DNA of 64,000 nt. Source: Cinclus cinclus. Its lineage: Eukaryota; Chordata; Aves; Passeriformes; Cinclidae. Within the stretch, counting starts at the first letter, position 1. Each line of letters opens with the position of its first letter. The stretch is taken from the NCBI RefSeq assembly GCF_963662255.1, contig NC_085049.1, positions 54,855,158 to 54,919,157 on the forward strand, written 5' to 3'. The notes beneath the pieces are model-generated. The model made no database searches, had not been told where the DNA came from, and was given only the letters and a program-made list of their open reading frames with translations. Below are positions 1 to 12,893 of the stretch, one piece after another. Position numbers and translations under genes: made by a program.

Positions 1-1443
1 CATACACTTTCTTCCACTATTTGATACTTACTATGTCATTAAATGGTCAGCAGTTGCTTTGCAGGCAAAGATGGCTTGCAAAATTGTTCTGCAAAATGGA
101 CCATTATTTTTAAAATCATTAACATTTTTCACCACAGCATTTTTCCTAAGGAAAAAGATACAAATCTTGCAATTCGACTTCAGCCTACATTCTTCTGGAG
201 ATCTGTTGTGTTCCTCTTATACTGAGAAAGCATAATGATGTTGCTTTCAGACGTTTTTAATCAATGTTTCTCTCTATCCATTTTCCTCTTTAAGTCTTTC
301 CCTCCTAAGCCAGAAATAAAAATTGAAAGCTGACTGTAATTTTAAGCCAATAATATCTCTGTTCCTCCTGAAGCCAATGGATGTGGCATAGTTCCCACTG
401 ACTTCCCGCAGTCCAAGTTCTCTTTTAGTTATTCTTGCCATGTGGATGGAATAATTCCACCAAGGTCAACAGGTTTGCACAGAAAATGCTTGGGCATAAT
501 TGCAGCATGACCCATTCTAGTGGTAGGAAGATCTCTTCCAATTTCTTCTGAACCAGGCATATCTACAGATCCCTGCACACATGCCAGAGTGGAGCTTGCA
601 GTCCACAAGCTCTCTCTATGTTTGCTAGCATGGTATGTTATTTTGTTAGATTGCTGGGCTGCAGCAAGGAAACATAAATCAGCCCAACTCAGCCTGATTG
701 CAAATTAAGGAAAATGTAGCCTGAAAGAAACAGAGAGGCAACTCTAGTCAGAATATTCTATACCAAGAATTACAGGGCTCTAACTAGAGTAATTTTATGG
801 CTCCTGATGTAAGGACTAAATTCCTATTTAGCTCTTCTGCTTTTGCTTGAGTTTTCTATTTCTTCCAAAGGGCACTGAAAATATTTAAGAGGTGATTCAT
901 AACAATATGACACCAGTTAAGTACTGAGACTGGAATTCACTTATTTTCAGAGGACCAACAAAATGGCTGTACATTACTGCATTGTCAAAATAAAGCTCAA
1001 AGGAGACTGTGGTAAAGCACGTACCCCATTCTGGCTGCCTACACAGGGGAGAGTTTCATCCTAGTTTGCAGATCTTTGCCAGCATGGCATTCTTCAGGAC
1101 AAACTGTACCCAAAAGCAATGTGAGCATGGAAGACATGACTCTCTTTAGCTCCTGTGGTCATGGTATCCATCCCTGAAAACAGGATCTGTTAATTTGTGA
1201 TGGCTCCTACAACATCTTGTTTTCAGTCCTGCTGAAAGCAATGAGTGGTTATGGAAGCCAAGACCAGATAGTTAAGGACAGCTGGGGTGGAAAATGAAGA
1301 TATGAACACAGCACCTTGGCCACAGAATTACTTGCTGGCTGGTAGGTGCAAACAAGTGATTTTAATAGCTAAAATGCTGGACCACATGGTACAGTTCAAA
1401 TGCTAAATGTCAGAATAAAAATGTTTTGAGGACTGGATTCTTT

Positions 1444-1497
1444 AATACTAATACTAATACTACTACTACTACTACTAATAATAATAATAATAATAAA
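1444..1497. repeat. Compound TAC/TAA trinucleotide microsatellite
   Basis: The run begins with alternating AATACT units, passes to (TAC)n and ends in (TAA)n, about 54 bp. Confidence 0.95.
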
Positions 1498-3890
1498 GCA
1501 TTTCTCCTCTGAAAGCCACATGCTTTCTTTAGCCATTTTCATTTTGAGGAAAACCACCCTTTTTCAGATGTTTCTCAGCTGACAGATTGCTACATCACCT
1601 GCCTTAGAAAATAGATGCATCCTGCCTGTGCCTGCCTGTGTCAGAAGAGTGAATTTGAAAGTAGTTGTCCCTACAAGAACGACCTCCTGATCATATGACA
1701 ATGCAGAGATACTTAAGGGGTTCAAAGCAACCTATTTCCCTCAGGCGTCTTTGTATGAGTCCAAGTAATATCATAATCATTTTTTTTTCCTTGAACCTCT
1801 ATTTTAATTGCTTGGGACAAGCACTTTTCTGGGTGGAACCCAGTATGGTCACAGAAAAAGCTTGTTACCAGCTGGGATAAAACCTAGGCTTTGGAGCACC
1901 TGTATTTTATAATACTACTAAAAATACTATGTGAGCCTTTAGGTTTCATTCTTTCCCAGGTCATAACATCCTGATTCTCTCTGCTCTCCCACAGAGAACA
2001 AAGTCTACCCCTGTTTAAACAGCAAGAAGCTCCAAAAAACATCTCTGCAACCTCATCTAGCAGCAAAGCCAGTAGATCTGCTCTGAAAATAGAAGCAGCA
2101 AAAGAGAAATAAGTGGTGACTCACAGTTTAGCAGTGCTCTTGTTTATAGTGGCATAAAACAAGAGTAACTCCCTTGACATTGGTGAAGTTAAGTAGCCCT
2201 TCAAGTAGCCACACTTCTTGGGTAATTTTAAATCAATCTACACTCATTCATCATGACTCAGCTTTGATATTGGATTGACTCAATTGGTTTACAATTCAGT
2301 GAGGCTCCAATGCATCCAATCAATTAAGAGTAATGAAAAAAACTGAGCTGATTTGTACAAGTGCAAATAGTGACACTGCTTGGGTGACACAGGCCCTGCA
2401 TCATGCAGTCTATGACTTCCCCAGAGAGAAGCTCCCCTGCAGTCACTAGACAGGTGTTAGTTTAAATCAAGTGGAAAAGAGTGGGAAGAAAGCTTGGCTG
2501 AGGGATGAACGAGAGTGTTTGTTGGTTTCTTGCATTTCCTTGGCATTACACAACACAATTTTTGCAGACTTGGCTAGATTCCTTCTGAAGGAACTTGCTG
2601 AGAACAAGGGTGGGTTGAGGATTTTGCTTGCCTGTTTGTTTTCCTCCAAAAAGCAGGAGGTTTCTCATTAAGAGTTTACAGGAAATTCAGTTATATAAAG
2701 GTGTTTCTGTTTTAGTGAAAATATTTACTAGGGGGAAAATGTTTCTCATCTGTCTGTGGGGTGTACTTTCAGTTCCTGAAAAGAGATAAGAAAGGTGCCT
2801 GAACTCCTGTGGGAAGTCCCAAAAGAGGACAGTATCACATATGCACAATAACCCAAAAAAGCTTTGGCAACTGACCTAGGACAATCAGAAGTACAAGAAA
2901 AGCTCTAAACAATACCACAGTTACTGAGCTATCTATTGTCATAGCCTATGTAAATGCTGATGGAGGCATTCTGCTGATCCCATAGTGTGCTATTCTCTGG
3001 CCAGACCCCCCACTTAGATTTCTGGGCCACCCCACAGCAAGCAAGAGAAGTTTCCAGACCTTGCTCATTGTCCACTGAGGAGTGGAAATGAAAACAGCTA
3101 AACATCTGCTATTCTTCACAGCAACATTACAGCTCAGCTATGCAATCCACCTAGCTCACTTCCATGCAAACGAAATGTAGTGCCAGCCTTTCCAGTATTA
3201 TAAATCAAGGTTACAATCTGAGATGCTGTTAGAGATCCTATAAATAAAGATAAGTATATGTTGGGTGGGGGAAAAGATAATAAAAAAGATCCCACATGTG
3301 TGGGGATTTGTGCTGTTGCTCAAACAAGGGGATGGGATTCAACAGGCACAGCTGTTCCCTGCCTGTTGCTGCCTCCACCCATTTATTTTAAACAATATCC
3401 ATATTTAATTGAGCAATTTCAATGATATTTTCTCAAGTGCTTTTGAAAGGTCTGTTTGGTTCATTTTCCTTGGCACCTTTATCCTCCAGCTGCTAATTTC
3501 TTTATTACTAAGGACTCTATCACTCACAGGAGGTCTAGATCTTGACTGGTCCTGCATATGGTAGATTTTAAACCTGACGTGGCAGGATATTATCCTTTGT
3601 GATATAATGGCATTTTTAAGAAGTAATTATAGTCAGCCTTTAAAGATGTATATGGGAAGTCAATGCCCAGGTTTTGTCCCCTTTGGAGCAGCAGTCAGCA
3701 GCAATCAAGCACCATGCAAACACTGTTCTGTGCCTGCCTCCATGCCTCATTTTGGGGTCATCTCTGTAGTAATTTGCTGACAGCAGAAAATACCAACTGA
3801 TGGCTTTCCCTGCATTTGGCTACTGCACTGTGGAGCTGAAGCCTGAGGAAAAGGACATGTGTGGTAACTACACAACTGTGTGCAGAGTGA

Positions 3891-3960
3891 GGTGAGGTGA
3901 GGTGAGGTGAGGTGAGGTGAGGTGAGGTGAGGTGAGGTGAGGTGAGGTGAGGTGAGGTGA
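3891..3960. repeat. Perfect (GGTGA)14 pentanucleotide microsatellite
   Basis: Fourteen uninterrupted copies of GGTGA (70 bp), with a partial unit on the left side. The minus-strand translation is the low-complexity TSPHL repeat, which is not a gene. Confidence 0.98.
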
Positions 3961-5584
3961 GAGGAGCTGGGACAGAGCAGTGGCTTTTAACCCCCAAGGA
4001 GGACCCTTGGCACAGATTGCATGTGCTGAATAAAGGGGGCTCACCCTGAGTCTGGGCTACACCGCATGGATCGTGATCTCTGACATCCTGGAGGACCCAC
4101 AGTAAGAGAAGGGGAGCCCACGGGGATTCAAATCCTCATATATCATCATAACTTCTGGATGCTAAGCCACACCACTAACACACTGTAAAGTCAGATATAC
4201 AGAAAGTATGAAAGGCAAAGGAAGCCAACAACATCTTGGAAATGAAGCCGCTTTTACAATTTAGGGATGCTTTCATTTTTCACTAAAGCAATGTCTGATC
4301 AAGTCTGGTCTGTGATCCCAACTCCAGGCATCAGGACACACTTAGTTCTGGGGTGGACACTGCTCCCCAGCCAGATCTTGGTAGGGAGGAAGGTGATGGG
4401 GGACGGCTGAGGTATCACAGAAAAGAGAAAAGCTGCTACCTGAGGCACATGGTGCAGACACCTCAGTGTCTCTGCAAGTAGTCAGCCTGGGTCAGTCAAG
4501 CACAGCTCCTGCCAGGTTACTGGCATTTGAGGCCAGCCAACAGGGGCTGGCAGACATTCCTGCCCCAATGGCCCTGGCCCTGGACTGGGGAGGTTAGACA
4601 AGACCAGCAAACAGGATGAATGAACCATAAGATTGGTGTAGATAAGTGCAATACATTGTCTAGTGCTCCATAGGGGTGCATTGCCTTTGTTAAAACCAAT
4701 CAAATCTTGCTTGACAGAGTGTACCATTTCAGGACTTGTTCTGGGATGGGTGAATAAATTCAAACAGTGGAAAGGAATCACATAGTGGTTGCAGACAAAG
4801 TCAGCATGAAGGCAACACTTTTTATGTCTTTAGTCTCCTTTATGGCTCTTTCCATCAATTTCAAAGCAGTTATCACATCTTTGAAATTCAGTAGTGCTGA
4901 AGGGCACGGTCAGGCTGTGAATTTTAAGGGGAATGAAGACATGAAGCAGTGAGACAGAACTCTTCAATCCACTTTGCTTAATGCATTTCTGCAAGCAATA
5001 GAAGTGGCTAATGCAGATCAGAGGTATGGGAAACATTTAAAATCTGTAAATTAAATATTTATATTAAAATGAATATGCTTGTGTGCCATAAAGTATATAG
5101 TTAATAATTGTTTGCAGAAATGTACAGTTAGCAAAGCTTAGATGTAATTGCTATGGCAGTGTTACGCTCTACTTGCAATACCATTACATTCCACTTAGTT
5201 TCCCAGGGAAAAGATGGGATGTAATTTATTGCTATGTAGATGAACACCAGAGAAGAGATTGTTTTCACAAGAGGGACGTTTTTAATTACTCAGAACTAAA
5301 CTGCAGTGTCATTGACATTTGTTTGATTTTGAAATGCCACATACTAGGAAAGCATAGGAAAAGTTATCTGATAGATTTTGTGCATGCCTGCAAGGGAAGA
5401 CTCCTTCTCTTTTTAATGGTCTAAAAAACCCCAAACCCACTCATAATCCCAAAATGGGATTGTGCATTTAATCTAATTATGCACTAGACTCTGGAAAATC
5501 CTGAGAGTTTCCTGTTATGCTGTTTGGCTTTATCCTTCATCTCAGATGAAACCTCTGAGCTCACTTTGAGTCTCTGTGACACCA

Positions 5585-5745
5585 TGGATCTGATTCAGCA
5601 AAACACTTAAGTATACTCTCAGCCCAAGCACTTTGAGGACTTGTATCCTTGCTTGGCAGCACTTTTAAGCACTTACAGAATTTAAAGCATATACTCAAGT
5701 GCCTTCAACTTCATTGAAGCATAAGATCTACTTAAGTATTTTGTT
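5585..5745. repeat. Probable palindromic MITE-like relic (same type as 50145-50260)
   Basis: The left end TCTGATTCAGCAAAACACTT plus AAGTATAC is followed by GCACTTTTAAGCACTTACAG, CATATACTCAAGTGCC and, at the right end, CTACTTAAGTATTTTGTTT, which resembles the reverse complement of the left end (AAAACACTTAAGTA). The shared GCAAAACACTT start and inverted ends suggest the same family as 50145-50260. Decay makes the limits approximate. Confidence 0.45.
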
Positions 5746-7899
5746 TAATGAAAGTATAAGTGATTAAAATATCACCAATGCAAATGTATTTTTCTCTGGT
5801 TTGCATTGCTCATTTCTTTTTCAATAGCCCAGCTTGTACGATCTATTTGTTTGTACTCACTTTAAATGTAGAGCTGTGTGTGGGAACTCTACAATTAATT
5901 TCTCCAATCTGTTTGTTTGATTTTCCCCGCAGATGTAGGGTTCCCAGCTTTTTTGGAAAGTGCTGTGCTGCAAAGTATTTAGCACCATGCTGAAGCCAGA
6001 GCAGAGCTAGAAGTCAGGTTCACAGCATGTGACAGCAGCAGATGAGCAAGCTAAGCTCTGTTTTAGCCCTCTTAGACAAGATTTGTGCATCTTTGGCTCT
6101 AATCTTGCAGGCCACATATGAGGAAATAATCTTCATCCTCTCAAATGCATCCGTGAAGTTGGTGGAAGCAGTTGATGCACAGAAAGCTTGCAAGGACTGA
6201 TCCTTATTTAAGCCAAGAAAAGAGAAAACAGTGCAAACCCAGTCTGAAGGAGATCATGTGCATCTGCCAGTGGAGTTGGTGGTAATTTAGTACCAATTTC
6301 AGCTTCAGCAGGCACAGTGCCAAGGGCAGGGCTGGACCCTTTGCTATCTGGGCCATCCACAAAAACAAGCAGAAAGATTGCTTTTCCCACACTATCGTGG
6401 CATGATATAAATGAGCTCTGGTGAGACTGTCTATGAACCCTCTTCTCTGCAGTCTCTTTCATAAGGCTGGGTAATTATATAGGAATTACCTCTCTGTCTG
6501 ATTTTTCAATGGCTCCTGAAAAATACAAGGAAGGTATTTGACTCCATCAGAAAGCAAGTTTTGTGCTGCAGAACTTGTGTTACACCCATGAGAAGGGCCC
6601 AGGCAGCACAGCCTATATGTCAAATTATTTCCCACTAGTCCTCCCCTTTAGCAGAGGAGTCCATCCTAACTTTTCTCTGGCAAAAAAGATACAGCTTAAT
6701 TCCTAAAGCTACAGGATGACATGCCAGCTTCTGGGAAATTCTGCATCTGTGATGAAGCAGGAGGAATTCTGGCACTGGATCGTGCCCCACAGGAGAGCAA
6801 CTCTGCCTGGCAGCTTGGCCAGAGAGAGTTTTAAAGTGGGACTTTTTCTCAGGACATACTTAAGAAAAAAGCCATCTTAGAGGAGGTAAATACAAGTGGT
6901 AAAGCTGTACCAGGTTCAATAAACTATGTTGACAGAGACATTGATCTCAGCACTAAAATGAAAAGAAGATTAATTTAGTTTTGGTGATGCTAATGCACTG
7001 GGGAATTAATTAGTACAAAGGGACTGCAGAAATCCCTAAAATCTCTCACTATTCAGAATTATAGAAGGTTCTTTTCTAAAAGACCAAAACACCCAGGAAA
7101 CCAGCAGCTTTTAAACAGAGAGAGGTACACAAATAGAGGTCAGCCAAAGAAAGAAAGAAATACTGCTCTTTCCCCTAGCTTGGAAGGGTTTTACCCTCGC
7201 ACAGAGATGGTCAGCAATACCAAACAACATCTGTAAGAGGAAGGGTAGCTAGGCACAGGACAGGCCTCAAGGACACAGAGTTTTATAACCATCATCTTAA
7301 ATAGGATATCTTAAATCCAATTTAATCACAGCCATCTTGAGTAATTTCTCTAAAACATCCATACAAAGTGCTTTTGTGGCCTATGCTCCTTTCATAGTCA
7401 GAAGAGAAGATGATTCAACTCATCTGTTTTCCATGTGCAGACTCAGGTGATGGTAGAGGGAGTCATACCAGACAGAGGACTTAAGCCCTGCGAGTCCAGA
7501 CAGGGTTGTTTCTTTGTCTTACATTCTTCACAATGAATGATAATAAGTCTTGGTACTACCCTACTTTGATTATTTTTTTCCTGTTTGATTTTGAAGATGC
7601 TATTTTCCTGCCTGAGACTAGATAATCACCATTTTTTTAATATTTAATTTTCAGCCAGCGGTAGGGCAGGAGGTGGAAGTTCTCAGACAGCATTTCCAGA
7701 GAGTGAATAAGCTATCCTTTCCCTGCTCCCTTCAGGGAGAGCAGGAGAGCGGCAGGGCCCAAAGCTTGGCTTCCCCTCCATCCTGTCCACCCTGCCACTG
7801 AGCCCCCTAGGGCCACCAATCACATAAAAAAATCTAATTTTCAGAACTGCCTGACACCTGCAAGTCTCCAGAGGAGCTGCCAGTGCTCCTCACGCTGGC

Positions 7900-8520
7900 A
7901 GGTCAAACGTGAGGCCTGCAGCAATGGTCGGCCCCATCCATGTGCGGCTAAGCCAGGCCTGCTGGGGTTGGCACTGTCGTGTGCCAGGTAAAACCCTGAG
8001 TACCCTTCCTGCTTTCACAAGGAGAAAAAAGAGACGAGCCAGGGTCCCAAGGCAAGCTCTGGAAACGCCTGTGGATCAGCAACACAGCCCTGCGTGGTGA
8101 TGGGACACCCTGACAATGGCTCTCCTCAGCCCGGCTCTGTCCTTCCGGGCCGCCCTCAGCAAGGGCCCTCAGAGGTGCCATGAAACCCCCGGCTTCGCCC
8201 GTCCTTCCACACACCTGCTACCAGGTAAGGCTGAGTTTCTGCACCCCAGGCACTGCCACCACAGCTGGCCACGGGCTCTCCAGGGCTATGCAGGACCCTC
8301 CCCATGCCTGGCTGGCCGCGGGGGAGTCCCTCATGGCACGTGGAACAGCTCCAAGCAGACGTCGGCCATCAGCGCCGAGGCAGAGTACCTTATTTAACCC
8401 TGCTGAGGGAAACACCAGCTCTTCCCCCTCTCAGCGTTTGTTTTCAGTGGCTAATCCAGGAAACACACGTCCTTTCTATTTACTTAGAAAAGAATGAATA
8501 ACAGCCACGTCTCTCCCCGG
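7900..8520. other. CpG-enriched patch downstream of NUAK1
   Basis: I count about 26 CpG in this roughly 620-660 bp stretch, with GC content clearly above the surroundings. My estimate of observed/expected CpG is near 0.5, so it does not meet the usual island threshold. It includes a perfect donor-like CAG|GTAAGG near 8222-8230 on the plus strand. No coding gene is recognised. Confidence 0.4.
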
Positions 8521-10848
8521 CTCCTTCCCCCTCTCCAGCCCTCTCCTTGCTCCCCTCCCCACCTTGCTATTAAAATGGCAACCTGTGTGCTGCAGACATT
8601 GCCGGGCTGCTGGAGCACTTGAGCAGCACCCTGTGAGCTGCAGCCATTTACTACGTGCAATTGTTTCTTCGAGACCTAATAATTCTACCATTGTTATTAC
8701 AACACTGTGCACTAATACAAATGAGCTTGTAAATAGGGGTCCAACTAAAATAAAACCATTATAATCACAGCCCAGGCTGTAAATCACAGACTAGTGTATT
8801 CTGCTGTGGTTTGACCCAGAGCCAGGCAATAGTCAAATAATCAAACTGCAGATGTTGGGATAGCAAATCTGCTTAAATTTAAACAGTGGCAAAAATCCAA
8901 ACAACAGAGGGGGAGAAAACAGTCCTTTTCACAATGTAGGAATTTCCCCCCCACACCTCCCTTCTTTGTTAACTGGGTCTGTAAAGTAACCAGACATGTT
9001 ACCCGGTAATAGCGCTGCTCCTCAGCAGCTGACACAGCCAGCACCAGTGCCCTGTGAAGCATCAGCACTGACTGAGAACTAGCACTATCTGCCAGGCTTG
9101 CAGGGACATCCCTCCAACAGTCCCATGGCCTGTCGGCTGAGCCATGGCCAATGGTGAGATCAAGCCCTCCAAGCATTCCCAGGGGAGAAGCCCAGGGGTA
9201 TCCAATAGTGTTCTGTACCCTGAACTGCATTAGAATTACCCCAGAAACCAACAATGTAGAGTCTTAGATTGACTCCGTCTAATTTCATGAGCTTCTTGGT
9301 ATGAATAAATCCTCTCCCTTCCTTGTCTCACTCTCAGATGTCCCTGTTTCCCCACGATAAAACCCAGGACACAGCTGCAACCTGGATTCTTGCTCAGGGG
9401 AGCTCATGGTGGGCTGAGAGCTTGTGTCCCTACCTCAAAGCATCCTTGGCCAGGGCACACAGAGAGACCTGCCTAGAAGTGGCACACTGAGGGGCATTTC
9501 ACTGAGGAAAGCACCATAAAAGGGGCAGCAGGGACTGCTGCAAATGTGGGGCAGCTGGGAGGAGGATCCACATGAGGCTGTCATGCTCTGCCAGCTGTCC
9601 CTATGGCTGTGGGAGGTGCAGTGTGGCTGCCTTTCCTCCAAGCCAGCAAGCAGGATCTGTGTCAGCAGTGCTCACAGGTGGTGTGTTTTTGTCTGGAGAG
9701 TACAAGAGCCTCGGCTGTTGCCCCATGACATTTGAAATTATGCTATAAGCTTCTTTAAGAAAAGTCCACGGTCATTTGTTTCTCTGACAGCCCAAGGCAA
9801 ACAACTTGGATGGGTGCTGTTGCTCACCACGTTGTCACATGTGTTTGCAGGAGGACTGTTAAATGCGAGAACCCCCTTGAAGTAACTTTAACTTACTAGG
9901 AAGGAATTTTTTATGCTTTCTATTTTTTTAATGTAATATTTTAGCTGCTGCCAGCAAGTCATAAGAACAATCAATCACATGAACAGATGCCGTGTAAATA
10001 CAGCTTTCAAGCAAGTAGCTCAAAAAATCATTGAGGGAATGAAGTAGTGATCTCTCCAGAGGAAAATTAGCAAAATGAGCTTGTCAGTCTTGGATGAAAG
10101 CTGGACAGGATACAAACCAGCCATCCTCGTGAATCTGCTTCTTCTCTGTGGCACTAACACAGCAGCTGTGAATATTAATATTATTTCCCTAAAACCTTGT
10201 GACTAAATTCCACTAGCAGAACAATTTGCCCTTCCTGCTCAGGAAATATTTGCTGTTAAAATGACTTGAAGGCAACATGAACCAAGCTGGAGGGACCGCA
10301 GAAGGAGATTTTGGTTATAAAAAGCTCATTCACTTATTTGGAATATTTTCCTTAGAAATTGAGAAACCAACTTGGATGAAAGTTCTTTTTCCTCTGTTTT
10401 CCCTCCATTATTGGTTCTTTTTAAGGGATAGTCTATCTCCTGAAGGTGGCAAACCCTTTTTGGCCTCAGTCTCCTCCTGAAGAAAATACAATGTTAGAAA
10501 CAGAAAAATGTGCCACTCCAAGTACATACTACAAAATTAACACCTTGGTATGCACTCCTTGAAAAGTCATTCTGCTGCATCCAAATTTTCACAGGTTTTC
10601 CTGCTCCATTTGTCAAGGGCACCATTTTTTAAAAGTGCTATTTTTTTAGCCTTTGATTTACAGTAAGCCTATTGCTCAGAGGAAGCCTGCAGAAAGAGAC
10701 CAGCTTCCTTTGATGCATTCCTAAGTGTCTTGGTGAGAGGAATTGTTCTGGTGTGTGAATCAACTCTGCTTCCTCTGCCTGTCAGACAAACAGTGCAACC
10801 TTGTATTGCTGATATATGCCATGCTGTATGGGATGTGGTTGATCCCCT

Positions 10849-10872
10849 CTGCTGCTGCTGCTGCTGCTGCTG
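10849..10872. repeat. (CTG)8 trinucleotide repeat
   Basis: Eight perfect CTG units followed by CTCTGCAG. Read on the minus strand they would give polyglutamine, but no gene is supported here. Confidence 0.95.
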
Positions 10873-12019
10873 CTCTGCAGAGATCTGTTTCACAATGTGA
10901 GCAGTAACCAGATTAAAATCAATGCTGGAGGTTGTTGTGAACATTAAGCATTAAATAAACTCCAGCATTGTACCATAATTCCTCATGAACGATTAGATCA
11001 TCCTGCTGGGAGTGCTACCATTATACATAAGGCAAATGTCACTGGGTGCCTCATAAATTCAGTATACAAGTACTAAACATATTAGGTCTGATTCACTGCT
11101 GCCTAGCTTCAGTTTATCCTAGTATGAGGCAGAGGAGTTACATAGGCATAAATGTGCAGTGAAACACTGGTTCTCTTCTCATTTTAAGGGATCAGCTGTT
11201 TCCACTGACTTTCATAAGACTGATGCTAAGTAGATTCACAGTTGCTCCATTCCAGCTATGTTAAGTCTCAGTTGTGGTAGATCATGCAGGGGAGCCAGTC
11301 CTGGGGAAAACATATAGGCTGGTATTTCTGGCATGGAAATGCAACCCCTAATAGAGAAGGCAGGTCTAGATTGCAAAGAAATAATGTGCTCTGGAGCTGA
11401 GTTGACAAAATCAAATTAGCTGGTTTAGGAGAAAAAAACAGACTCAAGGCAGGTTGACTTTTGACACAAGAGAACTGCTCAAGTGCAAGTCCACCACGGA
11501 GCTTATGTTGAACAGGAGCTACATACATGATCCAAAACCCAGATTGTCTCCAATTCTCTCGCACTCTTGTCATCTGCACTGACACTTTCCTGGGGACAGG
11601 GAAGTTTGGCACACCATTTTGGTGTGTTCCACTGCTCCCATTCCAAATATGGTGACTTTCTCTTGATGTTTCAATTTTTCCATAAAAATAGTAATTTCCC
11701 TCCAAGAGAATTTCCCTCCATCTACTGTTCGTCAGGGAAGAAATAAAAGTCTCGTGCCTCAAAAACATTGTTGGAAAAATCTTTAAAATCTTATGCTGTT
11801 GACAACAGCAGCAATAATGGAGAGAACGTGGCCTATGAAGCTCCCTGGTCCCTGAGTTTCTCACTGAAGGATTATTCCCAGCAATCCCCCTCAGTGCATG
11901 TTTTCCAAGGTATTTTTTTTTAATGAGGTGTTGACTAATTCCCTTGGGAAATTTTTCAGCAGTCTGACAGGTCTCATTGTTAGCATTCTACCCAGAGTAA
12001 ATTTTGCTTTACCAGACTT

Positions 12020-12245
12020 TGTCTCAAACTATTTCCCTCTTTCCTTGGTGTATTATGCATCTTTCAAATATTTGTAGGCAGTTATCATATCCCCTTTTTA
12101 GCTGTCTGTCAGCCAAGTTAAACATAATTAGCTTTTTTAATCTTCCTCCATAAATCCAGCTTGCTTTCTTGAAATCCAGTCCCCTTCTCCTACTTACGTG
12201 TCTTCTTGGTATGATGAAGCTGCATGTTTTGTGGTTACTTTTCAC
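12020..12245 (-). repeat. Decayed CR1 LINE 3'-end fragment
   Basis: The plus strand reads as CR1 antisense: ATTTGTAGGCAGTTATCATA, TCCCCTTTTTAGCTGTCTGT, then AAGTTAAACATAATTAGCTT, TTTAATCTTCCTCCATAA, and TTGAAATCC. These follow the well-known CR1 order (gttatcaagtcacctctca, cttc..ataaactaaacag, ttaagtctctcactataa). The copy is old and truncated on both sides. Confidence 0.7.
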
Positions 12246-12852
12246 ATGCTATCACTGATACCAGTAGAAAGAGCCATCAGAATATCAGACAGTAGATCAG
12301 GGATGGTTTCTAGTCTGGGTCATTTTTTTTGCTTTTTGTAACACAGACTTCACTGTCAAATAATTGAGAGTTTCCTTTGAATTTTTATATCAATTAATAT
12401 TCACAAAATTCAGACTCTGTAGAGTACTTTGAAAGCTAATTGCTGTAAGAGATTAATTAGGATTTTTGAGCACATTCTATGGGTAGACTTGGAACAGTAG
12501 AACACTGCTGGAAAATTAATTTACCTGTCATGACAATGTGTTAACTGATGTGGAAAAAAATACTTTTCCAGAAACAATTAGAAAATATTGAATGCTTTGA
12601 GGGTTTTTTTGTTTGTTTGGCACTAGTGAAACAAGTGTTCCAATGTCCCAGCACACATTCCCTGAGCATTTGCTACAGGATGCCAAAACCCTGTTTTTCA
12701 AATCTATGTAAACAACAGGGAAGCATTTCCCATCCTATGCGTCCCACAGGACTGGATGGAAGCTTAACCAGTGCATTGTTTTGCACTTACTGATTCTGGA
12801 CATAGGCAGTATCTATTAACTTATTCAGTCATTATATATTTTATATTATATA

Positions 12853-12893
<41 letters not shown>

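Larger units (their letters stand above)
1..5580. other. Intergenic, downstream of NUAK1
   Basis: There is no supported gene. Open frames are short, start at random ATGs and show no family resemblance. The stretch holds a TAA/TAC microsatellite (1444-1497) and the GGTGA array (3891-3960). The remainder looks like unique AT-rich DNA. Confidence 0.7.
5746..12019. other. Intergenic, with a CpG-enriched patch
   Basis: No supported gene. The stretch contains a GC- and CpG-enriched patch (7900-8520) and a CTG run (10849-10872). The 198-codon open frame on the minus strand at 11268-11864 has no recognisable domain and is likely chance. Confidence 0.65.

Noticed and set aside
3758..3997. Minus-strand frame with repeated TSPHL
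   Set aside because: Direct translation of the GGTGA microsatellite.
10669..10944. Frame with a polyglutamine run
   Set aside because: Produced by the (CTG)8 repeat; flanking residues look random and no splice context supports a gene.
11268..11864. 198-codon open frame on the minus strand
   Set aside because: Longest frame outside NUAK1, but it shows no domain, signal peptide or family resemblance, and a frame of this size can arise by chance in 64 kb.
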